From positions 310,001-374,000 of the forward strand of contig NZ_CP039249.1 of the NCBI RefSeq assembly GCF_004795835.1: a stretch of 64,000 nucleotides of DNA. Direction: 5' to 3'. This DNA is from Sphingomonas sp. PAMC26645. Its GTDB lineage: Bacteria; Pseudomonadota; Alphaproteobacteria; Sphingomonadales; Sphingomonadaceae. The translations under genes were made by a program, and so were the position numbers. Below the pieces are notes generated by a model. It saw only the letters and a program-made list of their open reading frames with translations. It ran no database searches and was not told the DNA's origin. Positions 8,884 through 17,227 of this stretch are shown here, one piece after another (positions within the stretch are counted from its first letter, which is position 1; every line of letters starts with the position of its first letter).

Positions 8884-9514
8884 AGCCCTGATAACGGCCG
8901 TCATCTTCGACGTCGGTCGTGTCCTTTACGACTGGGATCCCCGGATCCTGTACGAGCGCCTGATCGATGACGATCGGGCGCTCGACGTGTTCCTGCGCGA
9001 CGTCGTGACGATCGATTGGCACTTCCAGCATGACGCTGGCCGCGACTTCGCCGACACCTCGGCGGAGCTGGCCGCGTTGCATCCGCAACATGCCGACTTG
9101 ATCGCTGCCTGGGGGCCGCGATTCAACGAGAGCATCGGTGCGCGAATCGCCGGGATGCACGAGATCGTCGAGGAGCTGGACGCAGCCGGCGTACCGCTGT
9201 TCGCGATCACGAACTTCAGCCACGAGTTCTGGCCACCCTTCCGTGCGCGTGAAGCACAGCTGTTCGACCGGTTCCGCGACGTGATCGTGTCGGGCGAGGA
9301 GAAGATGGTGAAGCCGGATGCGGCGATCTATCGGCTGGCGCTGGAGCGATTCGGGCTGGCGGCGGAGGACGCTGTATTCGTCGACGATAACGCGGCGAAC
9401 GTTGCAGGTGCGCAGGCGCTGGGGATCGAATCGGTGCTGTTTACCGATGCGGCGGCTTTTCGCGCGCGATTGGTCGAGCTTGGGCTTCCGATCTCGGGGC
9501 ACCCGTCATCCTGA
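8825..9514 (+). CDS. HAD-superfamily phosphatase (YihX-like)
   Basis: HAD hydrolase with motif [14 protein letters not shown], motif II as FAITNFS, motif III Lys in [12 protein letters not shown] and motif [15 protein letters not shown]. Motif I is D-x-G rather than D-x-D, as in YihX-type sugar-phosphate phosphatases. The start is problematic: the only ATG/GTG/TTG in frame before motif I is GTG 8825, inside rpmJ. A CTG at 8888, just after the rpmJ stop and 11 bases from AGGG, would begin the protein naturally at [10 protein letters not shown]. The last residues and the stop codon are contributed by a palindromic repeat. Substrate unknown. Confidence 0.85.
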   Translation: MAVPTSSTRPTVALRHARAKALITAVIFDVGRVLYDWDPRILYERLIDDDRALDVFLRDVVTIDWHFQHDAGRDFADTSAELAALHPQHADLIAAWGPRFNESIGARIAGMHEIVEELDAAGVPLFAITNFSHEFWPPFRAREAQLFDRFRDVIVSGEEKMVKPDAAIYRLALERFGLAAEDAVFVDDNAANVAGAQALGIESVLFTDAAAFRARLVELGLPISGHPSS

Positions 9515-9584
9515 CGAAAGTCAGGATCCAGAGCCATTAGCGCCAGGGTCCGTTACTCTGGATCCTGACTTTTGTCAGGATGAC
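9505..9584. repeat. Palindromic repeat with 29-base arms
   Basis: GTCATCCTGACGAAAGTCAG... at 9505-9533 pairs with the complement at 9556-9584 at 28 of 29 positions. Each arm is itself a small hairpin (CCTGACGAAAGTCAGG). The left arm supplies the TGA stop of the HAD gene. It could act as a bidirectional transcript end between the convergent HAD and L,D-transpeptidase genes, but there is no T-tract. Confidence 0.9.
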
Positions 9585-9597
9585 GTGGTCGCGTTGC

Positions 9598-10212
9598 TCA
9601 CCGCTCCAGCGAGATCGACTGGCGCAGATTCGCCACCGCCGTCTCTTGATCCGCGACCGGCGCCTCCGGCATCACGCCACCCTCGAAATCGTCCGTCACC
9701 GTCACGGTCGTCCCCAGCGTCGTCACCCCGAACAACTGCTTAGCAAAGCCGAGCGGGACGCGGATGCAGCCGTGCGAGGCGGGGAAACCTGGGTTGCGGC
9801 CTGCGTGGATCGCGATGCCGTCCCAGGTCAGCCGCTGCATGAACGGCATCGACGCATCGTCGTACAGGCTCGACTTGTGGACCGCGTTCTTCTGCAGGAT
9901 CGGATAGGTGCCGACCGGCGTATCCTTGCCATCCTTGCCGCTGGAGATCGTCGTCGCCGCGATCATCGTCGACCCGCGATAGACGAACGCGCGCTGCTCC
10001 ATCAGGCTGACGACGATGCTGACGGGTTCGCTGGAGCCATTGTCCTTCCAGACGAACTGGTTGGGCGAGAGTTCGGTCGCGGCCTGCTCAATCGGCATCG
10101 CCGCGATGGCGGCGGCCGATGCGGCCTGCGCGGGGTTTGCGCCCGCGAGGATCGCAAAGGTCAGCCCCATTGCCATGAAAGACCGCGCCGTCCCGTTCGC
10201 CATCTTGCCCAT
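9598..10212 (-). CDS. L,D-transpeptidase (YkuD domain)
   Basis: Predicted periplasmic peptidoglycan cross-linking enzyme. After a signal peptide (MANGTARSFMAMGLTFAILAGANPAQA) the YkuD domain runs from about VSIVVSLMEQRAFVYRG to the catalytic motif HAGRNPGFPASHGCIRVP, which contains the conserved His, the SHGC nucleophile Cys and the Arg. About 204 residues from the ATG at 10212; an ATG nine bases later is an alternative. Divergent from a second, differently built L,D-transpeptidase across a 204-base gap. Confidence 0.92.
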   Translation of the reverse strand: MGKMANGTARSFMAMGLTFAILAGANPAQAASAAAIAAMPIEQAATELSPNQFVWKDNGSSEPVSIVVSLMEQRAFVYRGSTMIAATTISSGKDGKDTPVGTYPILQKNAVHKSSLYDDASMPFMQRLTWDGIAIHAGRNPGFPASHGCIRVPLGFAKQLFGVTTLGTTVTVTDDFEGGVMPEAPVADQETAVANLRQSISLER

Positions 10213-10416
10213 CGTCGCGTCCGTCCTCGAATCCCGATATTTCCGCCCAACGCGCGATTCTTGAAAACGTGCCGTCGGAGGATTGAGTCGACGAACCGAC
10301 CCCAAGCCGGGGTAGTTCGAGGGAACGGACCCACAACCAGTGGAAATGGTTGCAGAATATTCACGGAAAATCGGCTATACGGGTCTCCAAGAAACGGGGC
10401 AATTTCGGGAAAATCG

Positions 10417-11121
10417 ATGCACGACGAGCAAGGTCTTGTGCGCGAACGACGCGCGCTTCTGAAGAATGGTTTGGTACTGGCGGGGGCTTTAGTGGTGCCG
10501 GGGGCAGTGTCGGCGACGACGCGTCTCGGACGTCCGCTGACCGCACGTGATCTGAAGCCGATGACGCAGCCACCGCTGCCGCGGACGACGGTCGCACTGA
10601 CGTCGCCGAAGGTGGTCCGTCCCGACCTGCTGCGTCAGGCAATGGCGTCGCTGAGCCGTCATGGCAGCCGCATCCAGCATCATGACCGGATCGCGATCGC
10701 CGATTTCGCGGCGCCGTCGGGCAAGCCGCGGTTCCACTTCATCGATCTCGCCAGCGGGCGCAGCACGTCGCTGCTGGTCGCGCATGGCAGCGGCTCGGAT
10801 CCGGCGCACACCGGGTATCTGGAGCGCTTCTCGAACCGCTTCGGCTCGAACGCCTCGTCCGAGGGCGCGTTCGTCACCGACGATTATTACGTCGGCAAGC
10901 ATGGCCGCTCGCAGCGCCTGATCGGGCTCGATCCGACCAACGACAATGCGCTCGATCGTGCGATCGTCGTGCATTCGGCGTGGTACGCGAACAAGGACAT
11001 GATCGAGAGCCACGGCATGCTCGGTCGCAGTCAGGGATGCTTCGCTGTCGGCGAGCGCGATCTGGACCAGGTGTTCGCACGGCTCGGTGCCGGCCGGATG
11101 ATCTACGCCGCCAAGGTCTGA
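10417..11121 (+). CDS. Murein L,D-transpeptidase catalytic domain protein (YkuD_2 type)
   Basis: A 234-residue exported protein. The N-terminus RERRALLKNGLVLAGALVV looks like a twin-arginine or ordinary signal. The body matches the YkuD_2 family, with FHFIDLASGRSTSLLVAHGSG, then AIVVHSAWYA and GMLGRSQGCFAV, which carries the catalytic Cys in S-Q-G-C. The ATG at 10417 gives this signal directly at the N-terminus; the longer open frame starting near 9580 runs through the neighbouring gene and is not real. Likely periplasmic peptidoglycan remodelling; substrate preference unknown. Confidence 0.88.
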   Translation: MHDEQGLVRERRALLKNGLVLAGALVVPGAVSATTRLGRPLTARDLKPMTQPPLPRTTVALTSPKVVRPDLLRQAMASLSRHGSRIQHHDRIAIADFAAPSGKPRFHFIDLASGRSTSLLVAHGSGSDPAHTGYLERFSNRFGSNASSEGAFVTDDYYVGKHGRSQRLIGLDPTNDNALDRAIVVHSAWYANKDMIESHGMLGRSQGCFAVGERDLDQVFARLGAGRMIYAAKV

Positions 11122-11140
11122 AATACCGGCCCGGACCGCG

Positions 11141-12244
11141 CTACTCCGCGGTCTGGGCCATGCGGCTCTGCTGCATTCTCCGGCGTGCGCGCCTGACGCC
11201 GCCGATGAGCCCCGACCACAACAGCGCTTCGACGCCGGCATAGCCGAGCCCGAGATGATCGGGGCGCACGGCCAGCACGTCTTGCAGGCTGACCGTCCCG
11301 GCGCGTAGCCCTGCCCGGCCGATATCGCCCCAGCGCCGCGCGGTTTCCCAGCGGATCAGGCGGATGTCATGCGCGGAACAGTCGTGCGTCGCCAGGAAGT
11401 CCGCCTGGATGACGCTCAGCGCACTGCCCAGCGTCGCCAGCGCGGCGCGATCGGGGACCGGGCGCTTGGCCATGTTGTGCAGCATGATCAGGCGCGCGAT
11501 CCGCTCCGCGCGATCGTCGAACAGCCGGGCGTAGCGTTCGGTCAGGACGCGGACCGAGGCCGCCTCCATCGTATCGACGAAACGCTTCGAGACGCCGCCG
11601 GGATGGACGCGGTACAGCACCAGCGCTTCGTCCAGCCGCGCGATCGCGCCGAAATGCTGTATCCGCTGATACAGGTCGAAATCCTCGGCATACAGGAGCT
11701 CCGGCCGCGTCACCGGGTCGAGCTGTCGTGCCACCTCCGTCCGCATCATCGTCGACGACCAGACAAGCGGGTTCTCGATACAGGTGAGCCATGCGACCAG
11801 CGCGGGCGTGGTCGTCGGCGCATAGCTGGACGGACCGACCACGCCGGCGGTCAGGAGTTCGGCGGCGGTGCCCAGCAAGACGGTGTCTGGATGCGCGTCG
11901 AGATACGCGACCTGGCGGGCGAAGCGATCGGGTCGGCAGATATCGTCATGGTCGAGCGCGGCGATGTAGCGGCCGCGCGCCTCGGCAAACCCGCGGTTGC
12001 GGGCGAGTACCGGGCCGCCGTTCTTCGCCATCTGGACCAGTCGGACGCGGGGATCGCGCCAGGCGCGCACCACCTCGCGCGTGTCGTCGGTCGAACAGTC
12101 GTCGACGACGATCACCTCGAAATCGGTGAAGGTCTGCGCTTGCAGGCTGGCGAGCGTTTCCTCGATCAACCCGGCGCCGTTATACGCCGCCATGACCACG
12201 CTGACGACGGGGCTAACGGCGGGGCTCACGACGGGATCAGCCAT
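11141..12244 (-). CDS. Glycosyltransferase family 2
   Basis: GT-A fold glycosyltransferase. PVVSVVMAAYNGAGLIEETL is followed by VIVVDDCSTDDT, the metal-binding region AALDHDD and the acceptor-side AEDFDLYQRI. About 367 residues, no membrane segments, so probably cytoplasmic. The start ATG at 12244 lies 14 bases after the stop of the aminotransferase/flavoprotein fusion gene, so both are likely cotranscribed. The sugar donor and acceptor cannot be read from sequence; polysaccharide or lipid glycan synthesis is an inference. Confidence 0.9.
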   Translation of the reverse strand: MADPVVSPAVSPVVSVVMAAYNGAGLIEETLASLQAQTFTDFEVIVVDDCSTDDTREVVRAWRDPRVRLVQMAKNGGPVLARNRGFAEARGRYIAALDHDDICRPDRFARQVAYLDAHPDTVLLGTAAELLTAGVVGPSSYAPTTTPALVAWLTCIENPLVWSSTMMRTEVARQLDPVTRPELLYAEDFDLYQRIQHFGAIARLDEALVLYRVHPGGVSKRFVDTMEAASVRVLTERYARLFDDRAERIARLIMLHNMAKRPVPDRAALATLGSALSVIQADFLATHDCSAHDIRLIRWETARRWGDIGRAGLRAGTVSLQDVLAVRPDHLGLGYAGVEALLWSGLIGGVRRARRRMQQSRMAQTAE

Positions 12245-12258
12245 TCGGTCGTCCGACG

Positions 12259-14769
12259 TCACGCTGCTGCCAGTGCCTTCGATGCCATCACCTGATCGAT
12301 TATCATCAACCCCACGTCGTTCTGCCAGAGCCATAAGCCATTGGCTTGCCCGGAGAAACTGGATTCGCCACCGAGAGCACCCCAGGGCACGAAGCCGGCG
12401 GCCAGGCCGAGCCCGTACAGGCCGGGGATCGGCGCGCCCTGATCGTCGACGATCCGGCAGTGGCGGTCGACCATCGGCTTTCCGTCATGCGCGGCCAGCG
12501 GCATCTGCGCGCCATCGCGGTCGGCGAGCGGCATCGCGATCGGGCGATAGCCCAGCGCCGCGATGACGAGGTCGGCTTCCGCGATTGCTGCCCGTGCGAC
12601 CGCATCGTCGTCGCCCGTGATCCGGTGCAGCGCCACGCGGGGATCGGGTACGCGGCCGTCGATACCGAGCATCCGCAGCACGAGGTCGCGCGCTTCGAGC
12701 CGGAAACCGGCGAGGCGGTAGACGAACCCCGACACCGGGCAGATGTCGTCGGCGCCGAAATCGGTGAACCCCTCGGCATGCGCGGCCTCGACCGAATGAT
12801 AGAAGGGGCGGAGCGGCCTGCGGTGCAGCAACGTGATCGCCCCTGCCCCCAACGGCAGCGGCGGCTGGCTCTTCAGCAGCAGCGCGATCGTAGTCAACGC
12901 GCTGGTCGAACCGCCGATCACCGCGATCTTCGGCGCGCGCTTGCCGGTCAGGATATCGGCGACCTTCTCGAACCCGCCGGTCGTCAGCACGTCGTCGGAC
13001 TGGAGCAGGCGTCCGCTCGCCAGCTCGATCAAGCCGGCGCCCGCGACCCGCTGCGTGGCGAGCCGGTCGATCGGCTGGTGACCGCCGGTCGCGACGACGA
13101 TGTTACGGGCGAGCTGCTCGAAGACATGGCCATCGGCGAGGCGGCGGACCTGTACGCTCCACAGGCCTTCGCCGACGCGTTTTGCGCCCAACGCCTCGTG
13201 CCCGGTCAGCACGACGCCGCCATTAGCGCGGACGATATCGGTCAGCCGGTCGCCGGTCGCGCGCAGCAATGGCCCGACCTCGGTCAACGGCACGCCCAGC
13301 GCGCCCTCGTGCGCCGCGACCGCGCGTCCGGCGGGATGATCGACCAGCCGCGCGAGTTCGGGATGCACGTTGCCTCGGACCGCGGTCAGGAAGGTCTGCG
13401 CGGTCGAATCCGACGTGATCGCATAGCGACCGAGCCGCCCGCCGCCGATCGCATTACCGCGCTCGATCACCATCAGCCCGGACGCGGCGAGATCGGGGAG
13501 CAGGCCGCGCTTGGTCGCCGAGGTGAGCATCGCCGTCCCCGCGGGGCCGCCGCCGATCACGATGACCGACGCGATCTTGCCGCCCGCCCCTCGCACCGAC
13601 GCACGCCGGTCGAACGGCCGGACGATCGCGGCGCAGGCGTTCGCGAGCGCTTCGGCAGCGCGCCGCGCGTCGGCAACCGACATCGCATCGGTGATCGGCA
13701 GCGACAGCATCCGCCCGGCGATCCTGTCGGCGACCGGGGTGGGCTCGATCATCGCGGTCGCCTGGAACCAGGGCTGTTCGCCGAGATGCGGGCTGAAATA
13801 GCGGCCGCAACCGACGCCGTCCGCCTCGATCGCCTCGACGATCGCGTCGCGGTGGTGGGCGATGTGCTCGGGGAGCAGCACCGGCATGAACTGCATTGAG
13901 CGACGCCGGCCCGACACTGCCTGGAACTGGAAGTCGGGGAGCGTTGCGCGGTAGGTTTCCTCCAGCACGGCGCGGTGGTCGGCGATTGCGTCGATCTCGG
14001 CCAGCTTGGTCTGCGCCATGATCGCGGTAATTTCGGGTAGCTTGGCGTTGATGCCCGGCAAAGTCGCGTTGCGGCTGCCTTCGAATCCGAAATTGCCCAT
14101 CGACCGCAGCGTCGCGATCAGGTCGACGTCGCCGCTGTGGATCAGACCGCCCTCGCCCACCGCGAACGTCTTGGTGGCGTGCATCGAATGCACCACGGCG
14201 AACGGCGCACGCGCGCCGAAGCCGAGCCCCGAATCGTCGAGCGTGCCGAGCGAAGAGGCCGCGTCGATCACGACGCCGACGCCGTAGCGCCGCTGGAAAT
14301 GGACGTAGCGGTCGAGGTCGATCGCGTTGCCGAACGTTGCGTACGGCACGACCACGCCGATCCGCTCGCCGTGGCGTTGCAGCAGCCGCTCCTCCTCGAG
14401 CGCGCACGCACCCCAGTCGTTTGCGTCGATGTCGCAGACCAACGGCGTCAGCCCCGCCCATGCCGCGGCCTGCGCGGTCGCGGCGAAGGTGAGTGCGGGC
14501 ATCAGCGCGAGCGTGCCCTGCTTGGGGTTCAGACCACCGGTCCGCATCCCCGATGCGTGGCGAATCGCTAGCATCAGCCCGAGCGTGGCATTGCCGACGG
14601 CGAGGCTGGCGCCGTGGCCGCCGAAGAGCTTATCGGTGACGCCGGCCTCGAACGCGCGAACCTCGGGACCGTTGTTGCTGAACACGCCCGACGCCTCGAC
14701 GCGGCGCAGCGCATCGAGGTGCTCGCTCAGCCGCGGCGGGTTCGGCGCGATCAGGGGGAGGCGTTTCAT
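12259..14769 (-). CDS. DegT-type aminotransferase fused to SidA-like flavoprotein monooxygenase
   Basis: A two-domain protein of 836 residues. Residues 1 to about 390 form a DegT/DnrJ/EryC1 PLP aminotransferase, beginning with PNPPRLSEHLDALRR and SGVFSNNGPEVRAFE. The PLP lysine is K200 in HATKTFAVGEGG. From about 400 a flavoprotein begins: VIGGGPAGTAM binds FAD, IAVIGGSTSALT looks like the NAD(P)H site, and DLVIAALGYRP is like the D...ATGY motif of ornithine/lysine N-hydroxylases. Together this suggests amine installation followed by oxidation, but the substrate is unknown. ATG 14769 matches the family N-terminus; a GTG at 14808 has AGGAGG only two bases upstream, which is too close. Linked to a glycosyltransferase. 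Confidence 0.85.
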   Translation of the reverse strand: MKRLPLIAPNPPRLSEHLDALRRVEASGVFSNNGPEVRAFEAGVTDKLFGGHGASLAVGNATLGLMLAIRHASGMRTGGLNPKQGTLALMPALTFAATAQAAAWAGLTPLVCDIDANDWGACALEEERLLQRHGERIGVVVPYATFGNAIDLDRYVHFQRRYGVGVVIDAASSLGTLDDSGLGFGARAPFAVVHSMHATKTFAVGEGGLIHSGDVDLIATLRSMGNFGFEGSRNATLPGINAKLPEITAIMAQTKLAEIDAIADHRAVLEETYRATLPDFQFQAVSGRRRSMQFMPVLLPEHIAHHRDAIVEAIEADGVGCGRYFSPHLGEQPWFQATAMIEPTPVADRIAGRMLSLPITDAMSVADARRAAEALANACAAIVRPFDRRASVRGAGGKIASVIVIGGGPAGTAMLTSATKRGLLPDLAASGLMVIERGNAIGGGRLGRYAITSDSTAQTFLTAVRGNVHPELARLVDHPAGRAVAAHEGALGVPLTEVGPLLRATGDRLTDIVRANGGVVLTGHEALGAKRVGEGLWSVQVRRLADGHVFEQLARNIVVATGGHQPIDRLATQRVAGAGLIELASGRLLQSDDVLTTGGFEKVADILTGKRAPKIAVIGGSTSALTTIALLLKSQPPLPLGAGAITLLHRRPLRPFYHSVEAAHAEGFTDFGADDICPVSGFVYRLAGFRLEARDLVLRMLGIDGRVPDPRVALHRITGDDDAVARAAIAEADLVIAALGYRPIAMPLADRDGAQMPLAAHDGKPMVDRHCRIVDDQGAPIPGLYGLGLAAGFVPWGALGGESSFSGQANGLWLWQNDVGLMIIDQVMASKALAAA

Positions 14770-14869
14770 CGGCGATCCGGTCTGTTGTGCCGCAGACCTA
14801 TGATCCACGGCCTCCTAAGAACCAGTTACGCTGCCACATTACGATGGATGCAGGGCGATGTTTTCCTTA

Positions 14870-14898
14870 CATCATCCCGGCACGTGTCCGGGATGATG
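14870..14898. repeat. Short inverted repeat
   Basis: CATCATCCCGG and CCGGGATGATG flank a 7-base loop. It lies just downstream of the minus-strand ester hydrolase gene and resembles half of the longer dispersed repeats. It may act as a transcript-end hairpin, though no T-tract follows on either strand. Confidence 0.7.
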
Positions 14899-14907
14899 CA
14901 AGACTAA

Positions 14908-16821
14908 TCAACGTATTAGCGGAAGGCTGATGTAACTTTCGTCGGGTCCAGCGACCGTCACCTTCTGCGTCGCCTTCACGTAATCCTTCGGTTGCGCGAA
15001 GAAGATGTTCGGGACGAAGGTCTGCGGATTGCGATCGTAGAGCGGGAACCAGCTCGACTGGACCTGCACCATGATCTTGTGGCCGGGCAGGAAGACGTGG
15101 TTGGTGGTCGGCAGCGCGAACTTGTATTTGAGCGGCACGTTCGCCGCGATCGGCTTGGCCACGGCGAGATCCTCACGGTAGCGGCCGCGGAAGATGTCCA
15201 TCGCCACCGACAATTGATAGCCCGCCATCGCCTTGTCGCCGGGATAGACGTCCGGATACACGTCGATGAGCTTCACCACCCAGTCGCTGTCGGTGCCGCT
15301 GGTCGAGGCGGTGAGGTTCACCTCCGGAACGCCTGCGATCGTGGTTGGCGTGGTGAGCGCATCGGTGGTGAAGGTCAGCACGTCGGGGCGGCCGGAGACC
15401 GCGCGCTGGTCGTCGACCAGCCACTGTTTCCACGTCGATCCGCTCGCATAGGTCGGCAGCGTCGGGCGCACGCGGTAGCTGACCGGCGTGGCCGGATCGG
15501 AGATATAGTCCGCAGTCGTCGCCGCACCGCCGGCCGCCTGAAACCCGAGCGTGCCACCGGGCTTGAGGTACAATGGCGTGCCCGCGGTCTGCGCGGTCGG
15601 CCACTTTTCGAGCCTCTGCCATTCGTTGCGGCCCGACTGGAACATCGTCACCGGGGCGACGTCCATCGCCGGCTGGTCGCTCTTCAGGTAATGTGCGAGG
15701 AACGGTGCGAGGACGTGCCAGCGCCACCATTTGGCGGTGTCGGCATCCCATTTGATCGCCCCCAGCGCGCTGCCGTCGCGCACTTCCTGCCCGTGATACC
15801 AGGGGCCCATCGACAGGTAGACCATGTCGTTGGCGGTGTCCTTGGGCTCCAGCGCGCGATAGACCGCAGGCGCACCGTAGATATCCTCCTGATCCCACAG
15901 GCCGCCGACGATCAGCGTCGGAACCTTCAATGGCTGGCCGGCGAGCACGGTGTCCATCGCCTGAGTCGACCAGAACGCGTCGTAGGCAGGATGCTGCGTG
16001 ATCTTGCGCCAGAAGCCGAGCTGTTCGAGCCCCTGCGCCTTGCCGATCGCGCCCGCCGAGCCGCCCTTGAGGTAATAGTCGTAATCGTCGGCGGTGTCGG
16101 TGATCCACGGTGTGCCGGCATCCTTGGTCGCTTCCTGACCGAGGACGTAGGGCATCATGCCCTCCCGGAACGCGCCGTTGTGGAACCAGTCGTCGCCACG
16201 CCAGCCATCGACCATCGGGTTCATCGGCACCGACACCTTCAGCGCGGGGTGCGGGTTGATCAGCGCCATCAGCGGCAGGAAGCCGTCATAGCTGATCCCG
16301 CTGATCCCCACGCGGCCGTTCGATTCGGGAACGTGCTTCACCAGCCAGTCGATCGTGTCGTAGGTGTCGGTCGAATCGTCGGTCTTGGTCGGGTTCTGCG
16401 CGGTGCCGGCGCGCGCGGGGTTCATCATGTAGATGCCCTCCGAAGCGTGCATGCCGCGGACGTCCTGGATCACGCGGATGTAGCCCGCCGCGGCGATCAC
16501 GTCGCCCGCGCCGTCGCCGTGTTCGAGGATGCCGGCATAGGTGCCGCTGTCGACCTTGGTCTGGCCGTCGGCGTCGTAGGGCGTGCGCGTCATCAGGATG
16601 CCCGCGTCCTTCGCGCCTTTCGGCACGATGATGACGGTGTGGAGCTTGACCCCGTCGCGCATCGGGATCTCAACGACCTTGCGCACATAGTCATAGCCGA
16701 CGTCGCGCGGCGCCATCTTGGCGGGGCGTTCGTCGTAATTCTGTGCGGTCGCGGGGGTGGTTGTCGCGGTCGTCAGCGCGGCGAGCGCGCAGGCGGCAAA
16801 CAGATGGGTCGTCGATTTCAT
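14908..16821 (-). CDS. CocE/NonD family hydrolase, alpha-amino-acid ester hydrolase-like
   Basis: A 637-residue secreted serine hydrolase of the X-Pro dipeptidyl-peptidase (S15) superfamily. A signal peptide ends near TPATAQ. The segments YDYVRKVVEIPMRDGVKLHT, ILMTRTPYDA, YIRVIQDVRG and the nucleophile region GISGISYDGF closely follow alpha-amino-acid ester hydrolases, which hydrolyse or make beta-lactam side-chain amides. The C-terminal jelly-roll ends in FLPGHKIMVQVQSSWFPLYDRNP. The motif is ISYDG where characterised relatives have SSYEG. Periplasmic or extracellular role in peptide or amino-ester degradation is inferred. Single-gene unit, followed by a hairpin. Confidence 0.88.
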   Translation of the reverse strand: MKSTTHLFAACALAALTTATTTPATAQNYDERPAKMAPRDVGYDYVRKVVEIPMRDGVKLHTVIIVPKGAKDAGILMTRTPYDADGQTKVDSGTYAGILEHGDGAGDVIAAAGYIRVIQDVRGMHASEGIYMMNPARAGTAQNPTKTDDSTDTYDTIDWLVKHVPESNGRVGISGISYDGFLPLMALINPHPALKVSVPMNPMVDGWRGDDWFHNGAFREGMMPYVLGQEATKDAGTPWITDTADDYDYYLKGGSAGAIGKAQGLEQLGFWRKITQHPAYDAFWSTQAMDTVLAGQPLKVPTLIVGGLWDQEDIYGAPAVYRALEPKDTANDMVYLSMGPWYHGQEVRDGSALGAIKWDADTAKWWRWHVLAPFLAHYLKSDQPAMDVAPVTMFQSGRNEWQRLEKWPTAQTAGTPLYLKPGGTLGFQAAGGAATTADYISDPATPVSYRVRPTLPTYASGSTWKQWLVDDQRAVSGRPDVLTFTTDALTTPTTIAGVPEVNLTASTSGTDSDWVVKLIDVYPDVYPGDKAMAGYQLSVAMDIFRGRYREDLAVAKPIAANVPLKYKFALPTTNHVFLPGHKIMVQVQSSWFPLYDRNPQTFVPNIFFAQPKDYVKATQKVTVAGPDESYISLPLIR

Positions 16822-16847
16822 TTTCTTCTTCCTTCCCTCCCGGACTG

Positions 16848-16888
16848 AAAAAGAAAAAGGCCCGCCTTTCCGTGTGGAAAGACGAGCC
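16848..16888 (-). terminator. Rho-independent terminator of the M16 / small-protein operon
   Basis: On the minus strand a 13-pair stem (two G-U pairs) with an ACAC loop is followed by TTTTTCTTTTT. It lies about 22 bases beyond the stop of the 99-residue gene. Strong intrinsic terminator for minus-strand transcripts. Confidence 0.9.
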
Positions 16889-16910
16889 CCTCTCGTAGCA
16901 ATTCAGGCGA

Positions 16911-17210
16911 TCAGGCCGTCCGCGTGCCGGTCAGCGGGAAGCTGCCAAAGGCGCCGGCCGCGACACTGCCCTTGAGGACGTCGTCCTCGACAGTCGCCTT
17001 GCAGTCGAGCGTCATCGGCATCGGCACGGTCATGCTCTGCTTCCAGGTGATCGTGTCGCCATCGACGTCACCGGTGACGTCCATGCCGCCCATCGCGCCC
17101 GACACCGCACCGGTGAAGGTGTTGCCGGCGCTATTGACGGTCAACGTCATCTTCTGGTCGCCCAGCGGCGACTTGACCACGCAATCCCAGCTGCCATCGA
17201 CGTTTGCCAT
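16911..17210 (-). CDS. Small beta-rich protein of unknown function
   Basis: A 99-residue protein without signal peptide, rich in short beta-type segments with alternating Thr/Val/Gly: GSWDCVVKSPLGDQKMTLTV, then TFTGAVSG and a late FPLTGTR. The shape suggests a small lipocalin-like or calycin-like barrel, but I recognise no named family. ATG 17210 is preceded by GGAGAGAGAG, which fixes the start. It follows the M16 peptidase gene after 17 bases and both end at the terminator near 16870, so they form an operon. Function unknown. Confidence 0.75.
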   Translation of the reverse strand: MANVDGSWDCVVKSPLGDQKMTLTVNSAGNTFTGAVSGAMGGMDVTGDVDGDTITWKQSMTVPMPMTLDCKATVEDDVLKGSVAAGAFGSFPLTGTRTA

Positions 17211-17227
17211 TGCTCTCTCTCCTGAAA

